DNA of 64,000 bases, taken from positions 62,001 through 126,000 of the forward strand of contig JASJFT010000073.1 of the NCBI GenBank assembly GCA_030770425.1, read 5' to 3'. The number at the start of each line of letters is the position of its first letter. The stretch's first letter is position 1. The translations under genes were made by a program, and so were the position numbers. Positions 31,961 to 43,089 of this stretch are shown here, one piece after another. The notes under the pieces were generated by a model. It was not told the origin of the DNA. It was given only the letters and a program-made list of their open reading frames with translations, and ran no database searches. The DNA comes from Darksidea phi (taxonomy: Eukaryota; Ascomycota; Dothideomycetes; Pleosporales; Lentitheciaceae).

Positions 31961-33329
31961 ACGCCTCGTGAAGTGCGTAGATCGCCTTTGCGCTCTAGTA
32001 ATATTTCTAATTATTTCTTCAGATTTGTATGGTGGGAGTCTCTTTTGCAAGGTGCGCACGGAAGGCAAGAGCAGTTTTGCACAGAGTAGAGGTGCTATAC
32101 CCATACCCTATACATGATAATAGAGCTGTAGAGCTGTACACAGCACTATCGATCACATGTGGTGTCTGGCGAGATATGTTATTTCCAACTATATACCACG
32201 ACCATCATCTCAGCTGCTCCGGCCGGCGTCCGCAATGGAAATGACAAAACGTGAGCTCTGCAACCTATTTCCTTCTACTAAAGAGTAGAAGTCACTTAGG
32301 CATCAAATTCGCAATCCACAAGCATTAGCTCACCAGTAAAGGACCCTCCTAGGCGTAGCAGAAGCATCCCGCTGGCTACCGCAACAATTTTCGCAATAAG
32401 TCCCTCCATATACGACTCGCAAATTCAATATGGTTTACACTTTTCCCGCTTTTCTAGCCACGTCGAACATAAAGTCTTACATTCCGACCAACATTCGAAT
32501 CAACTCTCACGTTCTCCTAATCTCCTCTACTTTGCTCTTCCTCATATACGTCCCATTATAATGGTCTAGCGAGGACGCACCTTAACCCGATTTAAACCAC
32601 TTGCCTAACAAAATGCACCGATTCGTTCACTTAAGATTTTACCAGTAGTACGAACTCACCTGCTACCCCCTTCTTTACCCTGTGCGCAGTGTCCCTAATC
32701 TTGAGACTCGTATTAGTCTAAGCTCCTTTTTCTTGGAGAATACAGCCGTACTCCGCCCTACAACACTCATATCTCGAGCTCTACATATATATAAGCGCCG
32801 GCTGATCGGAAATTTTATCAAAGCCCACAATAGTCGCCGTGCACGAGCAGCGTGCATATTAAGACCACGATGATTCGGCATGGATAGCGCAATCTAACTC
32901 AGCAAAGTCTTTCCTGCACTATACACCCTGGCAGCACGAGTTTCCATCGCCTGGTCCTATTCTCATCATCATTCCAAAGGCATAAATGGCATCTTGCGAA
33001 TGATCCGGATGTGCCAAGATTCGGTGTGTTGGTAGTGTCCACGGTAGTATACAGCCGGTATTGACGATATAATTGATAAGAGTTAGGGTTCATCGCTGTG
33101 GTGTCAAGGAGTGAATAATAGAAATAAAAGCTGTTGTTCGCTTAATACGGTATGAATTAGTATAATAACCACTTGGGGGTCATGGACACGTTTGACTGTC
33201 TCCAGCCGGAAGAGTTCGGTGCATTTCAACCACAGTCTGGAGAAAAAAACCCGGCCAGTTCTTCCCTCAACTCAAACCGTCATCGAATACTTCCATATCT
33301 AGTTACGCTCGACCAAGACTCCGATGTGG
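31961..33329. other. intergenic, AT-rich, no supported gene
   Basis: 1.4 kb of AT-rich sequence with short frames only. No motif, tRNA or clear repeat recognised. Confidence 0.4.
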
Positions 33330-34440
33330 CGTTGCATCTTTCCTAGCACTCAGCAGCCGCGCAACATCTGCCGCGGGTGTCTTGCCTCTGATATCCTCCG
33401 TCTCAAGGATGTCCCTCTCCAACAGCATCCGGGAAGCGTCAGCGGAGCGCTAGGAAGCAGCTAACATAAGCGACGTTGCTTTAATCTCATTTTTTTCGAC
33501 TCGATATTTAAGCCTTTTTTGAGTAGTAGGTGCACTACTTCTATGCGTCCGAAGTTGACGGCCGATGTAAGCGGCGTCCTATCGATCTATCCCTCGCCTC
33601 AGGATCAGCACCACGGCTAATCAATAGATGTGCCATGTCCGTGCTGCCTTGCCAAATGGCAAACTTCAGCGGCATAAACCTGAATCTCGGATCTTTTCGA
33701 CCGATATCGGCGCCTTTGTCCAGTAACAGCTTCACCATGCGCTCTTCGCCGGCTTCAACAGCCTGAATAAGCTGTGCGTCCCCATGACTATTTTCATGCT
33801 CGATCGTCGCATCCCAATCTACTAACATCTGCACCACAGTGCAACGTCTGCACTCAATGGTGTGCATGAGTGGTGTGTTGTTGTTATCTTTTGAGCCGAT
33901 CTTAGCACCTGTGTCTAGAAACAGCTTTACAACAGCCTTCTGCACCTCAGTTTCCGCGATTACTAATGCTGTGGAATTAACTGAACATTTCGACTCTATT
34001 CCCAAAAGCTTGTCCAAGAGAAGTTGCACAACTTCTACGTGTCCACTGCAAGCGGCAAGCATAAGTGCGCCCCACCCGTTTTCTCGTCTCTTATGTCGGA
34101 TTTAGCTCCCTTTTCGAGGGGTCGGACGGCTTTGTGTCCTTTGAAAGCTGCCCATATGAGGGGCGTCCACAAGAGATCATCTTTGGCCTCATCATTGGCG
34201 CCGTTGGGTAACAATTCTTGCACAATAGCAATATGCCCGTCTCCCGCAACATGTGTTAGACAGGGCTGCCCATTGAAATTTTTTCTGTCGATATCCAAGT
34301 GTCCAGATATGAGGAGCAGTTTTACCATACTCAATTGTCCGTTCTTGGCTGCATACGAGAGAGGAACTTGCGACTGCGGGCCCATTGGTTCATCAATAGC
34401 CGAACCATGATCCAGTAATGGCATAATGTACGATTCAAAG
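33330..34440 (-). pseudogene. ankyrin-repeat protein remnant
   Basis: Minus-strand ankyrin repeats run through at least three frames. Section 34424-34080 has SYAAKNGQLSMVKLLLISGH and HVAGDGHIAIVQELLPNGA. Section 34062-33541 has AACSGHVEVVQLLLDK, EAGEERMVKLLLDKGADIG and STDMAHLLISRGADPEARD. A third section near 33545-33350 has RIEVVHLLLKKGLNIE, then LLERDILETEDIRGKTP after further shifts and a stop. Repeat order is preserved, so this is one decayed gene. Upstream domains, if any, are lost. Large ankyrin proteins in such regions are often the sensor ends of NLR-like genes, but no NACHT or effector domain is visible here. Confidence 0.65.
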
Positions 34441-34877
34441 CCTAGTTCGGCACTCGTTTGTCTTCGAGACAGCCGTGGGCTACACGATACGTGCGTAAAG
34501 CATGTTATCTAAGGAGCACGTATGGGTGCGCTAGCCCTGTTGCTCTGTTCGCAAAAGTCGGACGGATACGGACATTGCGGATCTCCGAGGATGAAAGAAC
34601 CAGGGGTCATCTACGCCTAAACTTTTCTCGACCGGAGAATTACAGTTCCCACGTGAGACATAATGCAAATTTCGTTGTCGTGCAACGAGGAACGAATTAG
34701 GAGTAGTCCACGCATGCCAGGGTGAAAAGGCCGTCACAGTACAGAGGCGGACCGCGTGTTCTTCCGTGGCGGGGTGCGCTAGGTCCGAAGGGGTATAGGC
34801 GACATCTTGACATGGAAAAAGTTCGCGGGTTGAGAATACCACACCTCATCGCACTCCAACCCCTACGCACAATCGCG

Positions 34878-36709
34878 ATGCCAAAACGCAAGTTGAACGA
34901 AAAAGATATTCCAGAGGCATCCGAGCCGCCATCTCCTGTTGCCGACGCCACGAAAACTACCTCCACGCCCGCCGAGTCGCTCGATGCCAAACCTTTTACT
35001 TTCTCTTCCTTTGGTTTAGAGCCACGGCTCTTGAGGGGCATAAGAGATCAGCGATGGTCGTCTCCCACACATGTTCAGGAGAAAGCTATACCTCTAGCAC
35101 TTGAAGGCAGAGACATTCTGGCCCGCTCGGGAACGGGCACCGGAAAAACGGCGGCATACCTCCTGCCCATCCTCGACCGCATACTACGTCGCAAAGACAA
35201 ACGCATCATCTCTTCGCTTGTTCTCGTCCCCACGAAAGAACTCGCCGGCCAAGTCACAAAGCTTGTCCAGTCACTCACGGCATACTGTGGACAAGATGTG
35301 AGGGTACAAAATTTGGCTGGAACAGACTCGTCCGAGGTGGTAACGAAGGCCAAGCTCGCGGAGAATCCAGATATCATTATTGCAACACCAGCCCGAGCGG
35401 CAGCGAATATAAACAACGGTGCGCTGTCGCTCAAATCCCTAGCGCATTTGGTGGTGGATGAGGGCGACTTGGTCCTTGGGTACGGTTTCAAAGAAGATCT
35501 TGATTACATCTCGCATAATATGCCGAAAGGTGTTCAGATCTTTCTCATGAGCGCGACGCTCAGCACCGATCTCGAAGCCGTCAAAGGCCTATTCTGCCGC
35601 GACCCTGTCATTCTGGCGCTAGACGATCTCGAGAAGGAATCGCAGCTGGTGAAGCAGTTCATGCTGCCTTGTGGCCATGAAGACAAGTTTCTTCTGATTT
35701 ATGCCATGTTCAAGCTGAACCTTATCAAGGGCAAAACCATCGTGTTTGTCGGAGATGTCGACCGGAGCTACAGGGTGAAGCTCTTCCTCGAACAATTTGG
35801 CATCAAGAGCTGCGTGCTAAACTCCGAACTTCCTCTCACCTCGCGTCTACACATCGTCGAAGAGTTCAATAAGAACATCTACAACATTCTCATCGCTTCC
35901 GATGAAACGGAGCTTCTCGGTTCTAGGAAAACCGACGATGAGTCGCGACCGAAGAAGAAGGTCAAGATCGACGATGGCAAATCCGATTCTGGAGTCTCTC
36001 GCGGCGTCGACTTCCGCAACGTGTCTTGCGTTCTCAACTTCGATATGCCGGCCAACTACAAGGGCTATTTCCATCGCATAGGCAGGACTGCTCGCGCCGG
36101 AAAGAGTGGAACTGCTATCTCCTTTGTCGTCCCGAAGGACAAGTACCGGAGACACAAATCGACGGCCTTTGCAGGCTCAGAGAATGATGAAGAGGTATTA
36201 AAGAAGATTGAGAAGCACCAGAAAGAAGGACAAAAGATTGAGGACTGGACATTCGACATGAAGAGGCTTGAACCGTTTCGGTATCGGTTCACTGATGCTC
36301 TGCGGGCAGTAACACGTATCGCTGTTCGCGAAGCTCGCGTCAAAGAGATTAGAATGGAGTTAGCTAAGACTCAAAAGCTGAGTAGATATTTTGAAGAGCA
36401 TCCTGACGAGCTTGCGCATTTAAGGCACGATCAGACGCTCAATCACCCAGCAAGGATTCAGCCCCATCTTAAGCATGGTAAGAATACGCATTCTTATTCG
36501 TATTTTATTACGATATGCTAACCCACCATTTAGTGCCTGATTATCTCCTACCTGCCGGGAAGAAACCCCAGGACATTGGGTTCGTGAGCTTGGACAAACC
36601 AAAGACAAGGAAGTTCGTGAGAGGGAAGGGGAAGAAGACTGTGAGAGGCAGAAATGGCAAGATTGATCCTTTGAAGACCTTCAACGCAAGGGGGAAGGGA
36701 AAGAAGTGA
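34878..36709 (+). CDS. DBP9: ATP-dependent RNA helicase Dbp9 (60S ribosome biogenesis)
   Basis: Two exons, 34878-36477 and 36534-36709, encode 591 residues, the usual size for Dbp9, a nucleolar DEAD-box helicase needed for 27S pre-rRNA processing. Motifs: FSSFGL...RWSSPTHVQEKAIP (Q-motif region, about 42-72), ARSGTGTGKT (82-91), VPTKELAGQ, SAT (225-227), HRIGRTARAG, and the Dbp9-type insertion with a Lys-rich stretch (KKKVKIDD) between the helicase C motifs. Motif II reads DEGD (194-197) instead of DEAD. The 56-nt intron has donor GTAAGA and a GCTAAC branch. Exon 2 supplies the typical basic tail (RKFVRGKGKKTVRGRNGK). ATG 34878 was chosen since upstream in-frame codons have no ATG and lie in the promoter. 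A conserved housekeeping gene. Confidence 0.93.
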
Positions 36710-36976
36710 GTTCGCTTTACGGCGGCGATTAGCAGATCGTTTGTACCTTCAGAACCGAGATCACATTAGCCGGAGAAAGAGAACCATGATATCTACTTAA
36801 CCCATTCACTGGGTGCCGCTTACCCCAGAGGTTTCCCGTTGTGCAAATTTATTCAGTCGGCCACGCCTTTTGCTTAAAGAATGTAAATCGACATAGGCAT
36901 TATCTCAAAAACCCAGTAACGCCGTAGTCCAAATTTCATCCAGAGGAACCAAACGCCTAGCCCACCAACCTACTTC
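36710..36976. other. converging 3' ends
   Basis: 267 bp between the end of Dbp9 (plus) and the end of the BTB gene (minus); no gene. Confidence 0.5.
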
Positions 36977-38152
36977 TTAAACACAGCACACACATGCATC
37001 CATGGTCACGTCCTCCCTCTGCGTCGTTCCCTGATGCTTCCAGACCGTTCGACAACCTCGGCACACCCACACTGCAGCCCCCTTCACCCCCGCCTTCTTC
37101 CTCTTCTTTTCCTGCGGAACACAGCTCGGGCATTCTTTGAGCTCTAGCAGTTCTGTCCGCTGCGTCTCGCTCTGCCATACAGATCTGCATCCTTGACATT
37201 GCCATAGACAAATATTGAGACCAGTATTAAAAGTTGTAGGTGCTTCGACGCCAATATGCTGGGTAGGGACGCGGGAACAAACGTTGCATAGACGCGATAT
37301 GCATTCTGTTGCGAGGGGCTTAAGGCAGCGGCTACAAGTGTTCTGGCGATGTGAGATCGCAGTTGGAGAACGGGGTTCGTAGCCGTGAGTCAAGAGGTCT
37401 ACGCCGACTTTTGGCATCATGCGTCTGATTTCTTTTCGTAGTTCTTTTCGAACAATCTCCTGGCTTATATCCACAGTGGTGCTGTCTGCGATCAACTTCG
37501 CCTGCTTCCGTGCCTCGGCGCGAAGCAGATCGCTTTCGTCGAGCCCGGGCAACTCATAGATAGCGTTGATGAATTTGACGAGTACATCCTTGTCTAAGCG
37601 GCGCAACGCGCCTGCAGCAGCTCCGAACTTAGCCGTGCACTTGGGTAGAAATGCACCGACGCCATACAACTTTGCGATAAAGTACATGTACATATGCCTA
37701 AGGCAAAGTACACTTGTAACGTGCAAGCTGGTCCAATCTTCTTTGTCTGGAGATGGCGGGTACTTATTCAGGTAGCAGCAACGTAGGAGCCTCTCGAAAA
37801 GCACAGCTGGTAGACAGGTTGTTGCCGCTTCATGGTTCTCGCGGGAGCATACAACCAATCGGGGGTGGTTGAAGAGTTGGAGGGCTTCTGGCGAAGGGCC
37901 TTCTTCTATAATATCTGTGCACCCATTGTGGGTGTTGGCAAACCATGTTGATTTTGGTGAGAGAACCACAGAATGGACTTTGAAAGTGTGCCCTTGACCG
38001 TAGTGGATGGTAACGTCGGAGAACATGCCGGTTTGGAAGAGACTCTGTGGTCAGCCTCTAGCACGTCATTGCGCGTGTTTGGGAGGGCCGACTTACTCTG
38101 CATAGAACCCTTGAGATGGCTTTTTAGCCCGCGCTCCTGATGTAGACGCCAT
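36977..38152 (-). CDS. BTB/POZ protein with C-terminal zinc-ribbon-like Cys pairs
   Basis: Two exons, 38152-38097 and 38042-36977 (donor GTAAGT, acceptor AGAG), give 373 residues. The BTB fold is seen at DLFQTGMFSDVTIHYG (about 18-33), FKVHSVVLSPKSTWFA (about 38-53) and LFERLLRCCYLNKYPP. A helical middle part (KDVLVKFINAIYELPG) and a basic stretch follow. The C-terminus has CSRCLKP, CNVC, LWQCQGCRSVW, CPSC, VWVCRGCRTVW and a final CVCC: several Cys-x2-Cys pairs that probably bind zinc. Fungal BTB proteins of this type are numerous and mostly uncharacterised; some act as CUL3 adaptors, which is not shown here. Two decayed relatives lie immediately upstream at 38900-39730 and 40225-41330. Confidence 0.78.
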
Positions 38153-38899
38153 TGTGTGATCGCACTGTAATGTTGAGATGAGAATGAATATAGCAGACTG
38201 GAAGTGGGATGTGGGCTAAGAACAGGTGAGGTTTCGTGAGGGAGGGTGGATAGAAGTAGGGTAGCTAATAGTAGGTTAATCAAAGCTTGGGAATATTTGA
38301 TGGCACGGAAATAGAAGAATGCAGGTGAGAGGCGAAAGAAGCTGTGCTTGGTGCGCTCATAATATAGCGCAATAATGATCAGATCATAGGAACCGAAAGA
38401 GTAAGAGAGTCGTGGCATAAGGTGAACGTCGGAAGATCTGTATGGAGAGTTGATCTTGTGCCCTGCAAACTGCGTGACTCAAATGGGAACTGAGGTAGCC
38501 GTACAGATAAATCCTTGAAGAACCGCAGGAACTGGAGTGTAACCCAGCACACTGCGTTCCGGCCCATCTGGGGCCATCATTCAGTGTTTTCAGCGGGACA
38601 GCAGATGCAAGCCTCTATCTTCACCTCTTTGTACCAGCGTCCGCCAAACCGCAGCACCTCCCGCACACCTCCAATCAAGATCAATACTCTCTCGCCGCCG
38701 AAGCGGTCGACGCGATCACCAATCAAAATTTCCATTCATCCCAAAAATTTCATCAGAAGCCGATGAAAATTATTCGAGACACAGGAAGGGCATACTCCCA
38801 GTGCGTATTCATCAGCTTGTGGGAGGCTACTCTGCCATTGCTATAGTGTGATACGGGCCCCTTCCTCGGTAGTTTGTCCTCTTGCTGATAGAGCCGTTC
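38153..38899. other. intergenic, promoter of the BTB gene plus a repeat-like fragment
   Basis: Contains the promoter of the minus-strand BTB gene. Bases 38687-38720 resemble 7350-7375 (about 30 of 35 bases agree; both would read as SLAAEAVDAI), a possible dispersed-element fragment. No gene. Confidence 0.4.
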
Positions 38900-39730
38900 C
38901 TAAAATCGAGGAGGCCGAGTTATGGATTCGAGTCGCAGTGCAGTCCATGGACAGTGAGGACAAAGGCTGTTTATCCCCGGTAGCCCCTCTCTTATAGATG
39001 CGTCAAACTGGAAGTCGGCCTTGCAGTGCGGGCACCTCCATGATGAGAGCTTAGATAGCTTGCATTCGAGCGTGATATTGACTGAACCATGCGCTGCGGC
39101 ATTTGAAATACTTTTTAACAGCCCCTTGACCTTAATCATGCTGTCAACATGGTTTTATTCACAAAGATAAGCTCGGAACTGCTTGCTGGCTTCGACTCGC
39201 AAAAGGACTTTTTTTTGCTTTGCGATAAATCTAAAGACGTGATTGATAATATTCGCGAAAGCTTCGGTGCCGTTTTGTTTTCGAAGCCCTGAAACTTTCG
39301 ATTTAAATTTGTCCAGAGCCCATTCCGCAAGTCCGGTTACGTTGTAAATGATGTTCAGTTGATATATCTGGACATGATGATTGACACATATTCAAGTTGG
39401 GGCTTTTCTACGGCCTCAGGACTTGGTAAAAAGTCGTACCATCCTGTGTAGCAGAACGAAAGAATGGACTTAAGGGCCTCGAGGTCTCTCCCTAGACAAT
39501 CGATGATACGGTTCTAGACAGTGATAGATTCAATATCAAAGCGAGACGGCGCGACCCAACTAACTTGCCGAAGCTTCGAAACATGCTCGGCAAACCATGT
39601 TGACTTCTACACAAGGATGGTGATGTGGCCTTTAGGCCGATGTTCATTGTCGAGGTGAAGTGTGACATGAGAGAACACGCCAGTCTTTAGGAGTCTTTGA
39701 TGTGATTATTAATGATCGCTTTCTCATCTG
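38900..39730 (-). pseudogene. decayed BTB/zinc-ribbon paralog
   Basis: On the minus strand a BTB-like start (GVFSHVTLHLDNEH, near 39690-39645), KSTWFAEHVS (near 39600) and a helical middle (ALDKFKS...RKQNGTEAF...FRFIAKQKK) lead to the C-terminal SWRCPHCKADFQFD...NSLCPHCPW (near 39040-38940), ending at 38900. Stops and frame changes interrupt it (for example near 39625 and 39150). The KSTWFA block is identical to that of the intact gene at 36977-38152, and the ending Cys-x2-Cys pairs agree. AT enrichment and TAG/TGA stops suit RIP or general decay. Confidence 0.6.
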
Positions 39731-40219
39731 AACGGAGCGCACTTACTCAGTGTAGTAAATCATCCTTCGCGTTCACCACCTCATCGTCGCCTTTAGCTAC
39801 CCTTGCGCTGGAGTTCATTTTTTCCCATGTTCTGCTGACGTACGTACGACTTGGAGACCCAAAAGGCTGGAAGCAGAGCGACTCCGGGAGGATGGTAGAC
39901 CAAAAAAAAAAGAACTTGTGGTGGGAGTTACATTATATAGAGAAATGGACCACGGTGGTAAGCAAAAGATGAGAGAAAGTGACATGGATAGCGTCTGAGC
40001 ATCTTCTCTTGAGCGACTGACAAGAAGCACATGCATGATAGTAGAGAAAAATGCAACATGTAACCTCATTGAACGGGCATAACAATGACGTAGCAGCAGC
40101 AGAAGCAGAAGCAAGAGTAGAAAAGCAAACACTAACTAGACAATATCCGTCAATCGTCCAAAATTGAAAGCTACTGGATAAAGACAAACACCACCGACCC
40201 AGCCGCAGATCATTTTCTA
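39731..40219. other. intergenic, no gene
   Basis: 489 bp. A poly-A tract lies at 39901-39912, and an (AGCAGAAG)-like simple repeat at 40090-40115 gives the Leu-rich minus frame; no coding signal. Confidence 0.4.
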
Positions 40220-40224
40220 GATCT

Positions 40225-41050
40225 CGCATTGACCGGCGTTGTTGGTCAGTTTTTCGTCAGGATGCGCGCAGCCTGGACAGCTCGGCAAAGTATAATCGTT
40301 GCGTACTGGAGGCTTCGTGAAGATAAACATCGCAGAGCATCTATTGCATTTCCACTCATGCTGAGAAATGCTGGTTGAGAAGTCCTTCTACAAGTCTCGG
40401 AACATGTCTACCGCGAGCCAGGGCAGCGCCAACAAGTGTCGCAGGGCGTCCTTGGACCTGCCCGCCTCGTCGAGTAGCATCACTCGTCGACGGCATTCGG
40501 CCTGCATGATCCCACGCATGAGCTTGTGGGTTTTCGGCAACTCGTGCGCGAGCTCAGGCATGTATAAGTCCTCGACTCCGTAGAAAAACTGGTCTTCGGA
40601 TCGGCTAGGATAGTATTCTCCGGTGAAAGATAGAACGGCGGGAGAACTCCACTCGAGCAGCTCTGGGCACTCTAATAGCTCTGCAAATCCGTGCAAACCG
40701 TACCACTGGTCTGGTTTCTGGAAGCGATCCTCCGATCGGCGGCAGTAGTGTGCAATAGCGGGAAGCATATGGGTTACCATCCAAGCCGGACACTTCTTCG
40801 AGGTTTCGATTGCAATGTTGTAGAGGGTTTCATCCTGGTGTCAGGTTAGCTTACTCCCATAGCAGGCTTTGCACAGTGTGGAACGACTGGCCTCTGGCGT
40901 TGTCGTGAAAGCATTTTGGGAGTGAGTGGACAAGCCAACGAGGGCTTGCTTCTTCACTTTTACTTCGTGAACATTCCACTTGAGGACAATTTCTCCGGAG
41001 TCATCATTCCATTCGTCCTGCCTAGACTTTGTGTCAGTTCTTGCAATTCA
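40225..41050 (-). pseudogene. second BTB/zinc-ribbon relative, probably decayed
   Basis: A 130-codon minus frame (40780-40388: HMLPAIAHYCRRSEDRFQKP ... RGIMQAECRRRVMLLDEAGR) continues in frame as DLQKDFSTSISQHEWKCNRCSAMF...SCPGCAHPDEK and stops near 40227. The Cys pairs (CNRC, CPGC) are arranged as in the BTB genes nearby. Upstream, 41010-40860 could encode EIVLKWNVHEVKVKKQALVG, like a BTB strand-helix unit. A GTAAGC...CCAG segment at about 40855-40835 is too short for a normal intron. No complete BTB start was found, so the 5' part is lost or unclear. It may still be an expressed gene with exons I cannot place. Confidence 0.45.
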
Positions 41051-42006
41051 GGGTGCCAGAGTGCACCGACCATGGGTGGCCAGTGATATGAGAGCCAATT
41101 TTGGCCTCAGTCATCGGTGGGGAGGCTGCGGTTTGTAGTCGTTCGGAGCAAGAGGAAGCTGGGGGCGCGTTGTAGCGTGTATCGTCGTGGAGGAAAACAT
41201 GTGCGAGAACGCGAGTGACAAGAATCGAGAGCGAAAGGTCACTGGGGCCTCCCACATACGATATGCTTGTAAAAAGTGTGGGCTGCCTAGCCGGCAGGTA
41301 CAATGATTCAAACTAGAGGTAATCGCGATACTATGCCCTGGCACCGAATTGAGAAAGCCGGATCAATCTGGTGCGTAGATGCTTGAGCAGAAAACGAGAG
41401 AAACAACACACAATGCGGAGCGAGTCTTGACACAAGTGATGTTTAGAATCAGTCTTCTTGATTTTGTAGAAAAATATCGATGAGATGAAGCTCTAGAAGA
41501 GATGAGACGAAAAGACGAATGGGTAGAACAACCATACAGCGTCATCAAGCCTTCCTAAACTTTGAAGGTGAGCTCCACCATCAACCCCAAATATAAGCGC
41601 TCTGGTCCGCGCACCAATGCTTGCGAACAAGTCTCTGCATCGAGCCTCGAATTTGGGGTGTTCGCCAGCTTCCGCTACCCTTTGTACTCGAACGCCGTCT
41701 TGTAGGTGTTACATGTCCATTTTCAATTGGAATCTTTGTCCTTCACATCATTAATAATATAAGGAAGAAGCTCAATCAGCGCCGAAGCGTCGTTCTGTAG
41801 ATATCCAAATAGATGCTGGAGTTCGAATTTCATGAATCCTGGAACAGAACCGTCGCGACAGGCCGTGGTATACTCGACTCCGGTTTACGATTCCACGCCT
41901 CCTTAACTTTCCCGAGCAGCAAAAGACCTTGGCATGACTAGCACGCTCGCTATTTACCCGAGCCGTGCGCACAAGCCACAATATTTGTTACAAGCTACAA
42001 AAAAAT
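41051..42006. other. intergenic, no supported gene
   Basis: Short frames only. Sequence becomes AT-rich towards the tRNA gene. Immediately after the tRNA 3' end (minus direction) is a T7 run at about 42006-42000, the expected Pol III terminator. Confidence 0.4.
42000..42006 (-). terminator. Pol III terminator of tRNA-Phe
   Basis: A run of T on the minus strand directly follows the discriminator base of the tRNA, as expected for RNA polymerase III termination. Confidence 0.75.
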
Positions 42007-42109
42007 TGTCGCTTCTGTGGATCGAACACAGTACCTCCAGATACCGCACAGGTTGTTGTAACCGAAGTGAAACTTCAGTCTGGCGCTCTCCCAAGTGAGC
42101 TAAAGCGAC
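42007..42109 (-). tRNA. tRNA-Phe (GAA) with intron
   Basis: Minus strand, 103 nt including a 30-nt intron. Acceptor stem GTCGCTT pairs fully with AAGCGAC; D arm GCTC/GAGC with loop ACTTGGGA; anticodon stem CCAGA/TCTGG with loop CTGAAG-A, anticodon GAA. The intron (about 42045-42074) lies after position 37 as in nuclear tRNA genes and can re-pair across the anticodon. T arm CTGTG-TTCGATC-CACAG; discriminator A, no encoded CCA. A and B boxes are intact, followed by a T run. It looks fully functional although it borders decayed repeats. tRNA-Phe genes of fungi commonly carry an intron here. Confidence 0.93.
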
Positions 42110-43089
42110 CTGATTTGATTAATGTTGAGTTTGGGAAAATAAGATAAATATATAATTAAATAATTGCTGCAAATGGCCTGTTGCGGGGCAATTTCGAAGT
42201 TTCGCTTATCTGTGTGGGCTGCTGCGCTAAGCGTAATTAGGAGAGCCACCAAAACCTCCTATAGCCCAACTATTCCAGTTTCCTTAACGGGTGAAGAGAG
42301 TTGGATCGGAAGCTTATAGTATCGCTACGACACCACGCGCGAGAAGGATCTATTAGCCGCTCCTAACGACACCGCTAATCTGCCTATATGCGCTGCTATC
42401 TTCCAACCTCTTCTTGTCTATACTTCTCCTCCCTAACCAACTTCTACAAGACCAGTACGATGGTATAGTAGGAGCCTTAAGACAGGGCTGATAGTCTAAG
42501 TTAGGGGGGACTCTAGTCTAAAACAAATCCAACGCAAGGAAAAGTAGAAGAGAGCTCCTTCCTACTTAGTAGAATTTAAGGACAGGAAATCTTCAGTATA
42601 GTTATTACTCCTATCTTTAGTATGGTGGGCGTAGCTGGTATAGGGTTTATCGCTTTTGTCGTTGCCCATAAGATCTCTGACTTATGTTACGGGATTTTAA
42701 AGTCGCATCCTGATTGCTCTGGTACGAGCCTACCCGGCTTTTACCACTTAGTGTTACGTTTGTAGTATTGGCGATAGTAGATTACCTGGCTAGAGTAGGC
42801 TCGGGTATATAGTCTTTCCTGCTAGTACTAGTATTAATCAACCGACTTTCTACACTCACACTCTATATATAGTAACTGAAACTACTTCATAATACCAGGA
42901 CATTTTTCGAAATTATCGAACAATTTTTCTACCAGGCATCCCGCCACTCCATCAAGCGATCGACTACCAGCCAATCGACTAGTAGGCTCGCGCCACTAGA
43001 GACCTATCCTCACCATCAGCAGATCGCTGAACCACAAACCACTGTCCTACGACCTCGAGTCCCACTTTCTCTCGAACGTAACGACGACG

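Noticed and set aside
40080..40130. Leu-rich minus-strand segment as a signal peptide or TM helix
   Set aside because: It comes from a simple CAGCAG/AGAAGC-type repeat and is not attached to any gene.
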